Positions 22,550 to 32,676 of a stretch of 35,261 nt of DNA are shown one piece after another. Each line of letters begins with the position of its first letter. Position 1 is the first letter of the stretch. The notes below the pieces were generated by a model, which did not search any database, was not told the DNA's origin, and saw only the letters and a list, made by a program, of their open reading frames with translations. Source of the stretch: Schoenoplectus triqueter (taxonomy: Eukaryota; Streptophyta; Magnoliopsida; Poales; Cyperaceae). Where the stretch lies: NCBI GenBank assembly GCA_964058805.1, contig CAXKVV010000127.1, forward strand, positions 1 to 35,261, in the 5' to 3' direction. Both the position numbers and the translations under genes were made by a program.

Positions 22550-23198
22550 GGAGGTTTCTCGGCTTCATTCTAGAAAAATATTAATTAAAAATAAAAATAT
22601 TAAAACATATAATTCTGTAAAATAAACAATATATAGATAGTCATTGAAATATTCAAAAGTATATACAAAATATGAAATAATTTATATAATAATGATAATG
22701 TAATTAATGATACAATGTGAATATAAAAGAAGTTGAAAATGTTGGTTTCATTTAAAAAATCAAATTGCACATGACTTATATTACAACCGTACTCCGTACT
22801 CTTTTCACCTTAACAAATTAATGAAGCAAAATAATTTTTTGATAATTATATTAAGATTATTAGAAACTACATGCCTAGTACAAATGATAATAAATCTTGC
22901 CTTTCTACGAAGCGGCGTAAGTTCGAATCCTGAGTAAATTAAGAGTATTATAGTAAGTTAATTAATAATAGGCGCTCCTTATCATTATTGAGAGAAAGAA
23001 CCAATTTATTTTATAAAAAAATAATATATATTAGAGTTTATAAATGCCTATTTAATTTAAAAAAATAAGAGTATCAGAGTAAATTAACTAATACCTAGGT
23101 GCTCATTATTATTATTGGGGAAGAACCAATTTATTAACTGATGAAACAACCTATACTCATTTTTTTAAAAAAAAAAAAACAAGACTCTTTTTGAAGTA
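22550..23198. other. AT-rich spacer with a diverged direct repeat
   Basis: No gene. Holds a diverged ~70-bp direct repeat (listed separately) and, just before it, 'gtaagttcgaatcc' (~22918-22931), which resembles an internal pol III B box without an accompanying tRNA fold. Confidence 0.5.
22940..23135. repeat. Diverged direct repeat of ~70 bp
   Basis: 22940-23010 and 23066-23135 share 'taagagtat', 'agtaa(g/a)ttaa', '(g/t)gcgctc/ggtgctc', 'cattattg' and 'aagaaccaatttatt' in the same order. The divergence suggests an old duplication or two adjacent fragments of one dispersed repeat family. Confidence 0.65.
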
Positions 23199-23206
23199 CC
23201 ATTACC

Positions 23207-23571
23207 TAAGGTTTTAAAATACAGATTTTAATATACGTGCGGTTGACCACTGCATAACGTATATACGACACGCGGATACATATGTGGTTCAATATGTGAA
23301 TTACATATGCGAATATATATTTTAAAAAATTATTATAATATTTAAATCAATCATTTATTTTTGAAGAATTTTAATGTAAAATAAAAATATAAAATAAGAT
23401 ATTAATATAATTTTAAATATTTTATATAAAAAATATCATATAATTAATTTTATAAGCTTAATATAATAAATATTTTAAAAAATAATACATATTAAATATG
23501 CGAATATATATTCTAATATATATAATATCACATCGCCATTACTGAATATGCGGCCACATTTTAAAGCATCG
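23207..23571. mobile_element. Probable decayed hAT-type element, 8-bp flanking repeat
   Basis: A 365-bp AT-rich segment lies between perfect 8-bp repeats 'ccattacc' (23199-23206 and 23572-23579). Its ends 'taaggttttaaaatac' and the complement of 'cattttaaagcatcg' match at about 10 of 14 positions. 'Gcggttgaccact/atatgcgaatata/atgcggccac' motifs recur near both ends. An alternative is that a local duplication of 'catcgccattac' (from 23531 and 23567) created the right-hand repeat, so the call is tentative. Confidence 0.5.
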
Positions 23572-23579
23572 CCATTACC

Positions 23580-23820
23580 AATGATCCATTGTATGGTTCG
23601 TCGATATCAACCGTCGGATTGGATGTGCAATGACAGCGGTTACGAGGACAGTACCTGGAAAGGTAACAGATCATCTGGTGCGCTAACCATCCAGCTTTTG
23701 TGCAACCAAATCAAATCGCTTTACCGTCATTTTTTTGCAATTTGACCCGCTTGTCGGTATGGTAGAAAATGAGGTGCTTTACCATCCGATTTTAGCCAGG
23801 TCTCTTGATTCTCGACTAGG
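23580..23820. other. Less AT-rich spacer before the MULE
   Basis: A patch of more balanced base composition containing a 65-codon open frame (23548-23745) with no recognised domain. It could be a relict gene piece, but nothing can be named. Confidence 0.4.
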
Positions 23821-26800
23821 GATGCCATTGATGCAGATTTTTTTTAATAAATAAAATAAATAAACATAATAAATTCATCATCTTTCTCATCATTTTTATA
23901 TAATTAGTTGAATTTGAGTTTAAAACTCAGGTCCGAATTTTTTTTTACGTTTGTGTGTTATATTAAAAATAAAATACAATAGTCAGTAGATTGATCTAAA
24001 ATATTATAATAAAAATTAAAATAAACAGATTCAGGTTCGATCTGTATTCACCACTCTCATGTCATCAGCATTGCAAAAAATTTTTCTATTTGGACTATTA
24101 ATTTTTGCTGTAAAATTAAAATACACTAACAATAGAGTTTATCGTTCATACCGTAGAGATGAAAATATTGCTGATCAATGTGTATCACGGAGGTCAAATC
24201 TTGAAAACTTTTTACGGAACGGATTACGATATTCAAGTCGCGTGCACATTTTTTACCAACGAGGTAATCAATATTTGTGACTTGAAGAGGCAGATTTATG
24301 CTGGTTTGGAGCTACTCCCTAGCCAATTCAATATCAGCATTAGTACACGGATCAACACTGCTCCAACAGGTTCGAGTGATTTTTTTTATAGCTTATTTGG
24401 GGTTATTTCTGATGAAATTTGGAAAATGATTAAAACAACGGCTTCGTACCACTTACCCGGGTATAAAACACTGGAGCTAGTAGTTGAATCTGAATCAATA
24501 TCCAGTTCTGATAATTATGATCCAACTAGTATTTCTGAAAGTAGTAATCCAGTAATGACTTAGGAAAGAACCCACTCTCGAGCTCGAGAGAAGCGACCAT
24601 CCAGTGTTTTAGTACAAAATATGGATGTGGATGAGGACGACGAAGAGGAAGAGTGACACCTGGATGTCGAGGAGGATGACATACAGGATGCAACATATAT
24701 AAATACGGATGAAATTGATGATGCGGTAGATGTCGAAGAAATAGTTAGAGAGTGAATATCTGTTCCTTTTATCAATCGGGGAATGAAGCACTCGTGTACA
24801 TAATTTACTGATAATACGCCAATGTCGAATGCAGACGAGCCTTATTTTCGCAAATCACATAGAATTGATGAACAATTTGGTGTCGGTCAGCAATTCAGTA
24901 CGAAATCAGAGTTAAAAGTGAAAATCGCTGATTTTCATGTTTAACGGAATATAAAATTAGAGGTAACAAATAGCAACAAATCAAAATTAGTGATGAAATG
25001 TAAAGATTCTAACTGTTCACGGAGGATGTATGTCACACCCAATATAACGGGTATTTGAGAGATCAAAACAAATTCGCTCGAGCACTCTTGTTTTGGCAGT
25101 GCTACTAGGGCGGACCACAGTCAGATGACTTCCAGATTGATAGCAAATATTGTTAAGAATCGGTTGAGAGACAACTTAAAAATGACAGTTAAAGAAGCAA
25201 AGGGTTTGGTTAGACAAAAGTTCCCCACAATACAACCGAGTTATAATAAATTATGGAGAGGAAGAGAACTGATAATTGCAGACCTATTTGGTAGTTAGAA
25301 GATATCATACAAAATGCTTCTGTTTCTGCTAGCAGCCATACAAAATTCCACATATGACACAAAATACATCATAGAGATAGCGCCATCAATAAAATTCGGT
25401 GTTGAAATTTTCAATCGTGTTGCATGGGCATTTGGGTCGTGTATTGCAGTATGGCCTTACTTACGACCAGTCTTAACTATCGATACTGAATTTTTATCGG
25501 GTCAGTATGCCGGTAAATTATTTATGGCATATGGTTATAATGCGGAATAATAACTATTACCACTTGCATTTGCTGTTGTAGCAAGTGAGGAAAGTGTGAC
25601 AAACTTGGATTGGTTCATGCAGTGGTTGCATAAAGAGGTTGTCAGTCCTGGTAAAATTATCGTTATCTCAGATCAACATCTAGGTATAAGGGCAGAATTT
25701 GAGAGGCCGATTTTGAATGACAGGAATCAGCAGGCAAGACTGTTCACCGTTATTATATTCAACATATTGCGCAAAATGTGTATAAGAACTGTCATATAAA
25801 AAGAATAAAAGCTATTTTCAAACAAGTTGTAAGACATAAGAAGCCATGGAGATGCGAGACATATATAAAAAAAATTAACAGTATTAGACCAACATCTTAT
25901 AAATTCGTCAGAAAAGCAAGAATCATACAAAGAAATCTCTCAACGGAACAAGTGTCAAACAGAAGGACACAAAATAACAAAAACCACAATAATCAACCCG
26001 CCGCAGTTGAGGAAGTATCAGCCGAGGAATTCCATCATGAGGAGTTAACCCCGGAACAAGTTGCCGCATTGCATCAAGAAAGATGGGCACAACATCTAGA
26101 CGGGGGTCTCAATCGGTGGGGAATAATAATAAATACCAGTTCAAAAACACTGAACAATGTGTTCAGGATCGTCAGACAACTTTCGGTATGTGCTATCATC
26201 GAGAACACGTGGCACAAATGTGTTGAATGATTCTATCAGCGTCGACAAATTACAGCAGCTTGGGAAGCCCAAGGTTTGGTATTCTCCCAAAAGGTCACCG
26301 AAATGATAAAACATCACGGTGATAAAGGGAGAACTTACGATGTCATACCACTGGATTGGGATATTAACAACTATGATGTTTACAACAGAAATGGCCTTAT
26401 CGAGACGGTAATATTCTATGCTTATATAATTTTTTATTTAATTTTAAAATTTAAGCAATAATTTATAATTTTTATTTGAAATAATAGGGACAAATGGGTG
26501 AAATGAAATATAAAGTTTAATTAGCCGTGATGGGAATTGATAATTGTTGGTGTCAGAAATCGTAATTGATCGGCATCACATGCGATCACTTACTTGTTGT
26601 TTGTTCATTCAGAAGGCTGGATTACACTCAGTACGTTAGTCCATATTATACCATCCAGTACTACATTAACACATGATCTAGTCATTGACGTAGTTATGAC
26701 AATAAACGAGATTGGCCAATTTATAATGGTCCGGTCATCAGGCCAAATCCAGTAAAAATCAACAAAGGAAGGAGAAGGGAATACGTATTTCAATGGTTAT

Positions 26801-27261
26801 GGATGAAATTGAGGGTCGTATCAACAAGCTGCCGACTCGAGGTTGAGTTCATTCCAACAGAGCATGATTTAGATTACCAGTGTGTTTATGTTTTTTATTG
26901 TTATATTTACCAGAACAATTGAATTTTAATTGTTGTTGTAATATTTCAATTTGTTTGACACTTATTTTAGAACAATGCATTAATCGTGCTTATATTTGGC
27001 TTTATAAAATTATATTTTAATTTTTGTTGTAATATTTTAGATCAATCTAATGATTATTGTGTTTTATTTTTAATATAACACACAAACGTAAAAAAAATTA
27101 CCTGGATCCGAGTTTCAAACTCGGGTCTAGATAAATTTTTTTCATTTCTGTGTAAAAAAGAAAATCGGAATTATGCAAAAATGAGGAGAGAGATAACCAA
27201 TTTGCTATATTTATTTATTTTATTTACTAAAATAAAAAAAAATCTGTCATTGATGGACATC
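23821..27261 (+). mobile_element. Mutator-like element (MULE), ~3.4 kb, formerly autonomous
   Basis: Inverted ends of roughly 205-250 bp bound a decayed transposase. 'gatgccattgatgcagattt' near 23821 mirrors 'aatctgtcattgatggacat' near 27241-27260. Farther in, 'ttacgtttgtgtgttatatt' (~23945) mirrors 'aatataacacacaaacgtaa' (~27072), and 'agattgatctaaaatatta' mirrors 'aatattttagatcaatct'. A 28-bp stretch around 23945-23975 is identical in both arms. No convincing 8-11 bp target duplication was found, so exact ends are approximate. The element is too damaged to supply its own transposase. Confidence 0.85.
24159..26880 (+). pseudogene. MURA/MuDR-type transposase pseudogene
   Basis: Read in shifting frames, the region retains the order of a plant MULE transposase: an N-terminal domain (open to 24563); an Asp/Glu-rich linker (~24620-24750); a 'GQQFSTKSELK' segment (~24886) followed by a Cys/His zinc-binding block ('MKCKDSNCSRRM', 'EHSCF', ~24995-25095); a DDE-like core with 'RPVLTIDTEFLSGQYAGKL' (first Asp codon 25482-25484) and 'VISDQHLGI' (second Asp 25671-25673, 63 codons on); and a C-terminal 'DWPIYNGPVIRPNPVKINKG' segment (~26713). 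In-frame stops interrupt it at 24561, 24654, 24753, 24944, 25057, 25298 and 25548, with frameshifts later. It is clearly non-functional. The third acidic residue and SWIM zinc finger cannot be placed with confidence. Confidence 0.9.
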
Positions 27262-28439
27262 GAGTGCGCAACTACTAATTAACCGAGGTTCTTTTCTTTG
27301 TGAATCAGTTGGATATTGATCCGGCATTTTGCTTCGTCCAAAGTCCAAACCCTTCTGTTCTATAATTTAATTATAGGTTTAATTATTTTTCAGAGAAGTA
27401 TACTATGAACTTAAAAAAATTATGGTGCATTTTCCATTTGCATAATGGTTAAATTTCTATAAATAGAAAATATATATATCACACGTGTAATTACACAAAT
27501 GCTTGCATTTCTGTATGTAAATTCATAACTGAAAAGAAAATTGCTTGCTTCATATTTTACTACAATATCGTAGTTTTTTTTAACCTAGTTTTGCCGATTT
27601 TCCAAGTATCATGTAAAGCTCATTTGTGGGACACTTTGGGTGTATTTTCACATATATACCTAGCTAGTTATGATGAATAAAACTAAAATAAACTTCTTAT
27701 TCACTTTTTAGGGGATGATTTTGAAAAAAAAAATAGACTGTATATAATTTAAAGTCAATGTACTGTAATAATTCTCTTATAGATGTAATAATTCTCTTAT
27801 AGGTGTTAAATATGATTGCAGCCATTAAAGCCATATATCATCTAATTGACAGCACACCTTAACTTAGACACTGTGGAAATGTCCTTGGGTTCCATGTTTA
27901 ATAACATTTGCTCTCATAGATTGTAATATTTTTCATCTCACAATTCGTTCATCTCAATTCACGATTCAAAAATTAAAATTTAAAAATCAAAATCTCACGG
28001 ATTACCATCTAATTTGTCATATGTTTCATATACAACAGAGAGATGAGAGAGAAAAAAATGAAAGAAAAAAGAAATACAAATCAAAATCCGACCATTTCAA
28101 CTTCAAATATCCATAATTTTTTATAGAAAATTTCGATTGAGACATTCTACGCGCCCATTGAAAGCTTACGATGAGACCTACATAGTTAATAGCTTGCCCT
28201 CAAAAAATGCATCTAAAGTTTTTAGTTCTATTCTTTTTCTATGAAATTATATAAATTCTTATATTATTGGGTGAGCAAAATGTATTGTTGAGTAAATATA
28301 TTTTTGTTGAATGAAAATTATATATTTTTTATATTAATTATTAAATAAATAAATAAAATATCATAATGTTTATTCTTGATTTGTTCTTACATATCAATCT
28401 GTTTTCATTTCATATTATTATCTATTGCATGTTCTTAGT
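27262..28439. other. AT-rich intergenic region, nothing coding
   Basis: Contains a perfect 20-bp-period duplication of 'tgtaataattctcttatag' (27764-27803). No open frame of note and no recognised element ends. Confidence 0.5.
27764..27803. repeat. Two-copy tandem repeat, 20-bp period
   Basis: 'tgtaataattctcttatag' appears at 27764 and again at 27784, one unit directly after the other. Confidence 0.9.
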
Positions 28440-28662
28440 TAAAAGATTAAAGAAAAATTAAATTTGATTTTTTTTTAAAACAAATTGACTTTTAGTAACG
28501 GTTCGACACAGAATCATTGTTAAAGATCAATTTTAAAAAAATATGAACACTTATGATTTGGTAACGATTATTTAGAAACTTTTCTAACACTCTCTTTAAT
28601 AACGATTCAAGAACTTTTGTTAAACTTAGTCAATAATAATTGCAAATTTTTTGTTGTTGTAG
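28440..28662. mobile_element. Degraded CACTA-type terminus
   Basis: The sequence ends 'aaattttttgttgttgtag', which on the other strand reads CTACAACAACAAAAAA, the usual start of a plant CACTA element minus its first two bases. Upstream are diffuse copies of a 'taacggttc..aatcattgttaaa / taataacgattca' unit, like CACTA subterminal repeats. The matching opposite end was not found. A partial, old element is likely. Confidence 0.5.
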
Positions 28663-29053
28663 GATATGCGGATGTCTATGTTTTGATTAGTGGTTAGAAT
28701 AATAGTAAAAAAAATATTATAATTAGTCTACCAATTCAATACCATAATTGGTTTTCTTATTTCAAAACTTTTACATTATGTTATTTTTTTCTATGAATGA
28801 ACGCATTTAGATAAGGAGTGCAAACGAAATGGACATATCTATATATTTTTTTGTTTCCGAATGTCCTTATCCACATATTAGCCATAAATATATTATCTAT
28901 CTATAAGTAAATTATCTCTATTCATATCAGTTATAGATCTAAAAAAAAGAACAACCAAAGAATGAAAGAAGCCGATGCAAATGGTAAAATTCAAAGTAAA
29001 TTAAATAGATGTAGTTTATAATAATACTATAAATTACATATATATAATTTTAA
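28663..29053. other. AT-rich spacer, possible hAT relic
   Basis: 'aaggagtgcaaacgaaatgg' near 28815 resembles a diverged hAT left end (compare 'aggggtgtgcaaacgg' at 21976), and 'gaatgtccttatccacatat' follows. The counterpart terminus and target duplication were not found, so this is only a hint. No gene. Confidence 0.35.
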
Positions 29054-29456
29054 GAGTGAGGTTATGGTACATTGCAATGCACGAATGCACCCGTACATTA
29101 GCTCAAAATTTTAAATTTTACGTAAAATGTGACCGATCCGAACCGTTCAATATAATCTTCATATCAAACCCTAATATCTAGCCAAAATTTATATTTTTTG
29201 AAATTTATTTGTTATTTTTTTGCATGACAAGAAAATCGTCAAATTGGACGGTCCATAATTTTTAAATCAAATAATTTTCTCCTCATGCAAAAAAATAACA
29301 AAAAAAATTCAAAAAATACAAAATTTGGCTAGCTATTAGAGTTTGATATGAAGATTATATTGAACGGTTCGGATTGATCATATTTTACATAAAATTTAAA
29401 ATTTTGAGTCAATGCACGGATGCATCCGTGCATTGCAATGCACCATAGCCTCATTC
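29054..29456. mobile_element. 403-bp hairpin MITE, near-perfect ~190-bp arms
   Basis: Almost the whole element is an inverted repeat. 'gaggttatggtacattgcaa' (29059) pairs with 'ttgcaatgcaccatagcctc' (29433-29452), and pairing continues nearly to the centre around 29250 with few mismatches. It is flanked by 'taa' on both sides (29051-29053 and 29457-29459), matching the 3-bp TWA target duplication of PIF-Harbinger/Tourist elements. It has no coding capacity. The low divergence between arms suggests a fairly young insertion or arm homogenisation. Confidence 0.85.
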
Positions 29457-29842
29457 TAATTTTAATTACATATATATAATCAATTTATACAATAATGATA
29501 TAAATTAGTTATCATTAATTTTAACTATACTGGGTATGATCATTCATTCTCTAGTAAGTACTCCTATATTCAGCTCTCTTATTATTATTAGTCTGTAGAG
29601 CTAATTAGGAGAAATAAAAAAATTCAGATAATGTGAAGAATAAATACTTTAAATACTTTGATGAGAAAATAGTTGATGAAGAAGAAGGGATGCTTGCTAT
29701 AAGTTGATGGTGAGAAAATATTTTAGCTGGTGATAAGAATAGATCTAGGAAAAGAGAAGAAGAAAGAAGAGTTGTGGCGTCAGAGAGAAGATGAAAGATA
29801 AAGTAGCTCGGGTAAAACCTAAGTTCTAAATAGACGTTTGAT
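29457..29842. other. AT-rich to purine-rich spacer
   Basis: Contains a GA-rich section (29625-29810, 'gaagaagaaag' type) on the plus strand. No gene or element end recognised. It may be interior sequence of the CACTA element whose terminus lies at 30375. Confidence 0.4.
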
Positions 29843-30217
29843 GATTAGAGCTGATTTTTAATAAAACCAGTTTTAAACTTACTTGATTAGAGCCGGTTAT
29901 TTTAAAACTAATTTAAAATTTATTTAATTAGAGTCGATTTTTACATAACCAATTTTAAAACTAAATCAATAAAATCGATTTTCAAATAACCGATTCTAAA
30001 TCTATTTAATTAAAATTGGTTTTTAAATAACCGGTTTTAAAATGTGTTCGGTTAAAACCAGTTTTTATATAATCAGTTTTAAATATATTCAGTTAGAATC
30101 AGTTTTCATATAACCGGCTTTAATTCTATTTCATTAGAGTCGGTTATTTTGATACCAATTTTAAACTTATTTTAATAGAACCGCTTCTTTAAAAAATCAG
30201 TGTTAAACTAAATTCAT
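29843..30217. repeat. Subterminal tandem array, ~9 units of ~42 bp
   Basis: About nine degenerate units follow the plan 'ttagag(c/t)cggtttttaaataaccggttttaaa.ttattt'. Each unit holds two short inverted motifs (AACCGGTTTT / AAAACCGG variants). Arrays of this kind lie next to the ends of CACTA (En/Spm) elements, where the transposase-associated TNPA-type protein binds. The array sits about 160 bp inside the CACTA terminus at 30375. Confidence 0.75.
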
Positions 30218-30375
30218 TGTAATTGTTCTTTCCATTACAATCCCTTATTTTATAATAACCAGTTCTAAAATATTTTACCCAAATTACAACACTATCATTC
30301 AATACTTTTAGAATTGATTTTCTATTTAACGGCTACTAAATGGTCGGTTCAAAAAGTTTTTTTTTTGTGGTAGTG
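29843..30375. mobile_element. CACTA (En/Spm) transposon terminus
   Basis: The block finishes 'tttttttgtggtagtg' at 30375. On the minus strand this begins CACTACCACAAAAAAA, a canonical CACTA end. It is preceded by the 42-bp subterminal array and by further 'ggttcaaaaag' and 'aacggctactaaatgg' motifs. No matching CACTA start was found in the window and no transposase-coding region is visible. This is probably a truncated end or a small deletion derivative whose other end has decayed. Confidence 0.75.
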
Positions 30376-30990
30376 TGTTGTGAGTTTTTCTAATCTGTAG
30401 GACAGGACCGAATTGTCAATTGTCATTTTTTTTTGCATCTCATTCTTCCAATTGTATATTTTCAATATTCTTGAATACCTTCATGTTTTATATATTTGCT
30501 ATGTATTACGAACTCGACTCATATATGCATGGTTTTCTTATCAATCTTGTTATTTCATTTCATTATTCAAAGATTTCTTTTTTAATTTATGTGTATATAT
30601 TCTAATAATATTTGTTTTTATTATCTGTTTTTTAATCCTTATCTTTCAATGTCCACTCAAACCTTTTTTTTATGCAGATTTGTTTCGAATACTCACATTA
30701 ATTTATTTGATATTAATATTTTTTTGTATATTTATTCATATTCAATTATGGCAGCGGGTGCAAACTTCATGTGTATATCCATGACAGACCATGAGCTGGA
30801 ATTGACAACATATTTGACATCTGTTGCAAACCAAAAGGAAATAGAAAAAAAATATATTAACCTAGGTCCAAGAACATTTATTTATCTTTAAACCATATCT
30901 TGTAGTATATTATGTACGCAAATCGTCCAAATGGCTGAAGTTGGTTAACAACTATATATTTTAAATTTGTAAAGTACCCTTGTTATTGCT
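30376..30990. other. AT-rich spacer, no supported gene
   Basis: Open frames at 30413-30784 and 30589-30891 are Phe/Ile/Tyr-rich products of AT-rich DNA. A short frame (30748-30891, 47 codons, starting MAAGANFMCISMTDHE) has less biased composition and could be a relic exon, but I do not recognise it. Confidence 0.45.
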
Positions 30991-31670
30991 ATTAGGGATG
31001 TACAATAAATCCGTCTAACCAGTTCAATCAATCCGATCCGATTCATTTTTTTGTCGGGTTGAAAAGTTATCGGGTTGGATGATGGGGTTGTGATTTTGAC
31101 TAACTCGGTTTATTGGGTTGGATTATGGATTTGCTTTTAGAAACCCATCTAACTCAGACCAGACCGTATAATCATATATTATATATATTTTTAATATTAT
31201 ATATATAATTTTATGATAATCAACAAAATAATCATTTAAGAGTTAAAATATTATATTTATTACCATGTAGTTTTTATTATATTTTTATTTTTTTAGATGT
31301 TATATATTATTTTCTTTATAATATTAATTATTTTTATATTTATTTTTTATAAAATATGATAAATATTTAGTTTTTAATCCATTATTCATAACTAACGTGA
31401 ATTATTATTATTATTTTTCATTGTTGGATTGTGATACCATTAATATAATATATATTATCTAATATTAATAAAAATATATTACATATATTATTTAGTTAAA
31501 ATATCAACCAGCTTAATCCGTAAAAACTCATAAAAAATCTGTATGTAAAAAATATAGATTGGGTTGGGTTGAGTTGGGGATGGGTTAGCTAAATTTTTTT
31601 AATCTAATATAATCAGATTGAATTTATTTTTTTATTAAAAAAAATCATTAACCCACACTTATACACCCTA
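30991..31670. mobile_element. Non-autonomous hAT element, ~680 bp, 9-bp flanking repeat
   Basis: The left end 'attagggatgtacaa' and right end 'cttatacaccctа-type' (31660-31670) form the (T)AGGGTGTA inverted terminus of plant hAT elements. Direct repeats 'gttattgct' flank it at 30982-30990 and 31671-31679. 'ccgatccgattc', 'gggttgg' and 'aacccatc' motifs cluster near both ends, with an AT-rich, non-coding core. Two extra bases at the left end slightly blur the junction. Confidence 0.85.
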
Positions 31671-31883
31671 GTTATTGCTTTGACAAAGAGGGCCTCTTAA
31701 TTTTGCTCATCCAATTACCGTTGCCCCAAATTTAGCAAGTTTCTCTTTTATGACCGACACAATAGGTAAGCAATTGACACCAACTTTATAACCGATGATT
31801 GCAACAGCAATGGTTAAACAATTCTAGTTACTCTAAAATTTACGGGGGAATTAACAATATATGCATATTACTCAATCTCCTCG

Positions 31884-32269
31884 TCTGATATCACAACGAT
31901 TTTTTTATTAATTATTAAAATAAACATATTTTTAATAATAAGAGTGATCAAATCAAAATTTTAAAAATATGAATGATAGAGCGTTACTGGTAGCGATGTT
32001 TTTTCATGCCAGTGTGAATGACACGTTCCCCCGCTGACGGATATGGCTTTGTTTAAGTTGGATGCAAAAGATAAAAAAATGAAAGATATCATTTTCAATG
32101 GCGTCTTTGTTTAAACGCGTCAGTCCGACTGACGTGTTTGCAAAATATCACCGATAGTGACACAATGTAATTCATATTTTTAAAATTTTAATTCAATCAC
32201 TCTCATTATTAAAAATAAAATTATTCTAATAGTTAATTTAAGAAATCGCTGCTGATATAATCTCATCAG
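31884..32269. repeat. Foldback element with palindromic core, member 1
   Basis: Arms 'tttaataataagagtgatcaaa..aaaattttaaaaatatgaat' (about 31930-31975) and the mirrored 'attcatatttttaaaatttt..' (about 32170-32215) form long inverted repeats, with outer ends 'ctgatatcacaacgat' and the complement of 'cagcagcgat'. The less AT-rich centre (about 31980-32165) contains several short palindromic modules such as 'aaacgcgtcagtccgactgacgtgttt'-type hairpins (32115-32141). It is related to the next element. Confidence 0.75.
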
Positions 32270-32303
32270 GTATAGTGTCTGCTTTTTCAAGTGAAGACCA
32301 TCT

Positions 32304-32676
32304 GTCCATATATAGATTTTTTTTATATATAATAATTATAATAATCATATTATTAATAATAAGAGTGATAAAAGAAAAAAATTAAATTTACAAATGATAG
32401 TGCGCCACTACCAGTGGCGTCTTTGTGTAAACGTGCCACTGTCAGTGGCATGTTTGCCTAAAAATGGGTTTTTGATCACTATAAATATATGCGCAAATAT
32501 CTATCTGCGCGGTTGCTATTTGTAGGAGACAAACGCGCCACTCCTAGTGACGCGTTTCAGTAAAAATATCATTAGCAGTGGCGCGCTGTCATTCGTAGAT
32601 TTAAAATTTTGTTTTTATTACTCTTTTTATTGATAATATGATTATTATAATTATTATATATAAAAAAATTGGTCCA
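32304..32676. repeat. Foldback element with CGCCACT/AGTGGCG palindromes, member 2
   Basis: Arms 'tatataataattataataatc' (about 32324) and the mirrored copy (about 32634-32655) continue inward through 'aataagagtgataaaa' and 'aaatgatag', leaving a core at about 32400-32592. The core carries repeated small hairpins: 'gccactaccagtggc' (32404-32418), 'gccactgtcagtggc' (32434-32448), 'aacgcgccactcctagtgac' (32531-32550) and 'cagtggcgcgctgt' (32576-32589). It shares arm motifs with member 1 and lies only about 35 bp from it. Non-coding. Superfamily unassigned. Confidence 0.8.

Noticed and set aside
24560..24775. Minus-strand serine-rich open frame
   Set aside because: Complement of the Asp/Glu-rich linker of the MULE transposase pseudogene.
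28815..28900. Possible hAT left end 'aaggagtgcaaacg'
   Set aside because: Too diverged, with no right terminus or 8-bp duplication located.
30413..30784. 123-codon hydrophobic open frame resembling a membrane protein
   Set aside because: Phe/Ile/Tyr-rich translation of T-rich DNA, with an overlapping frame showing the same bias. Not a credible gene.
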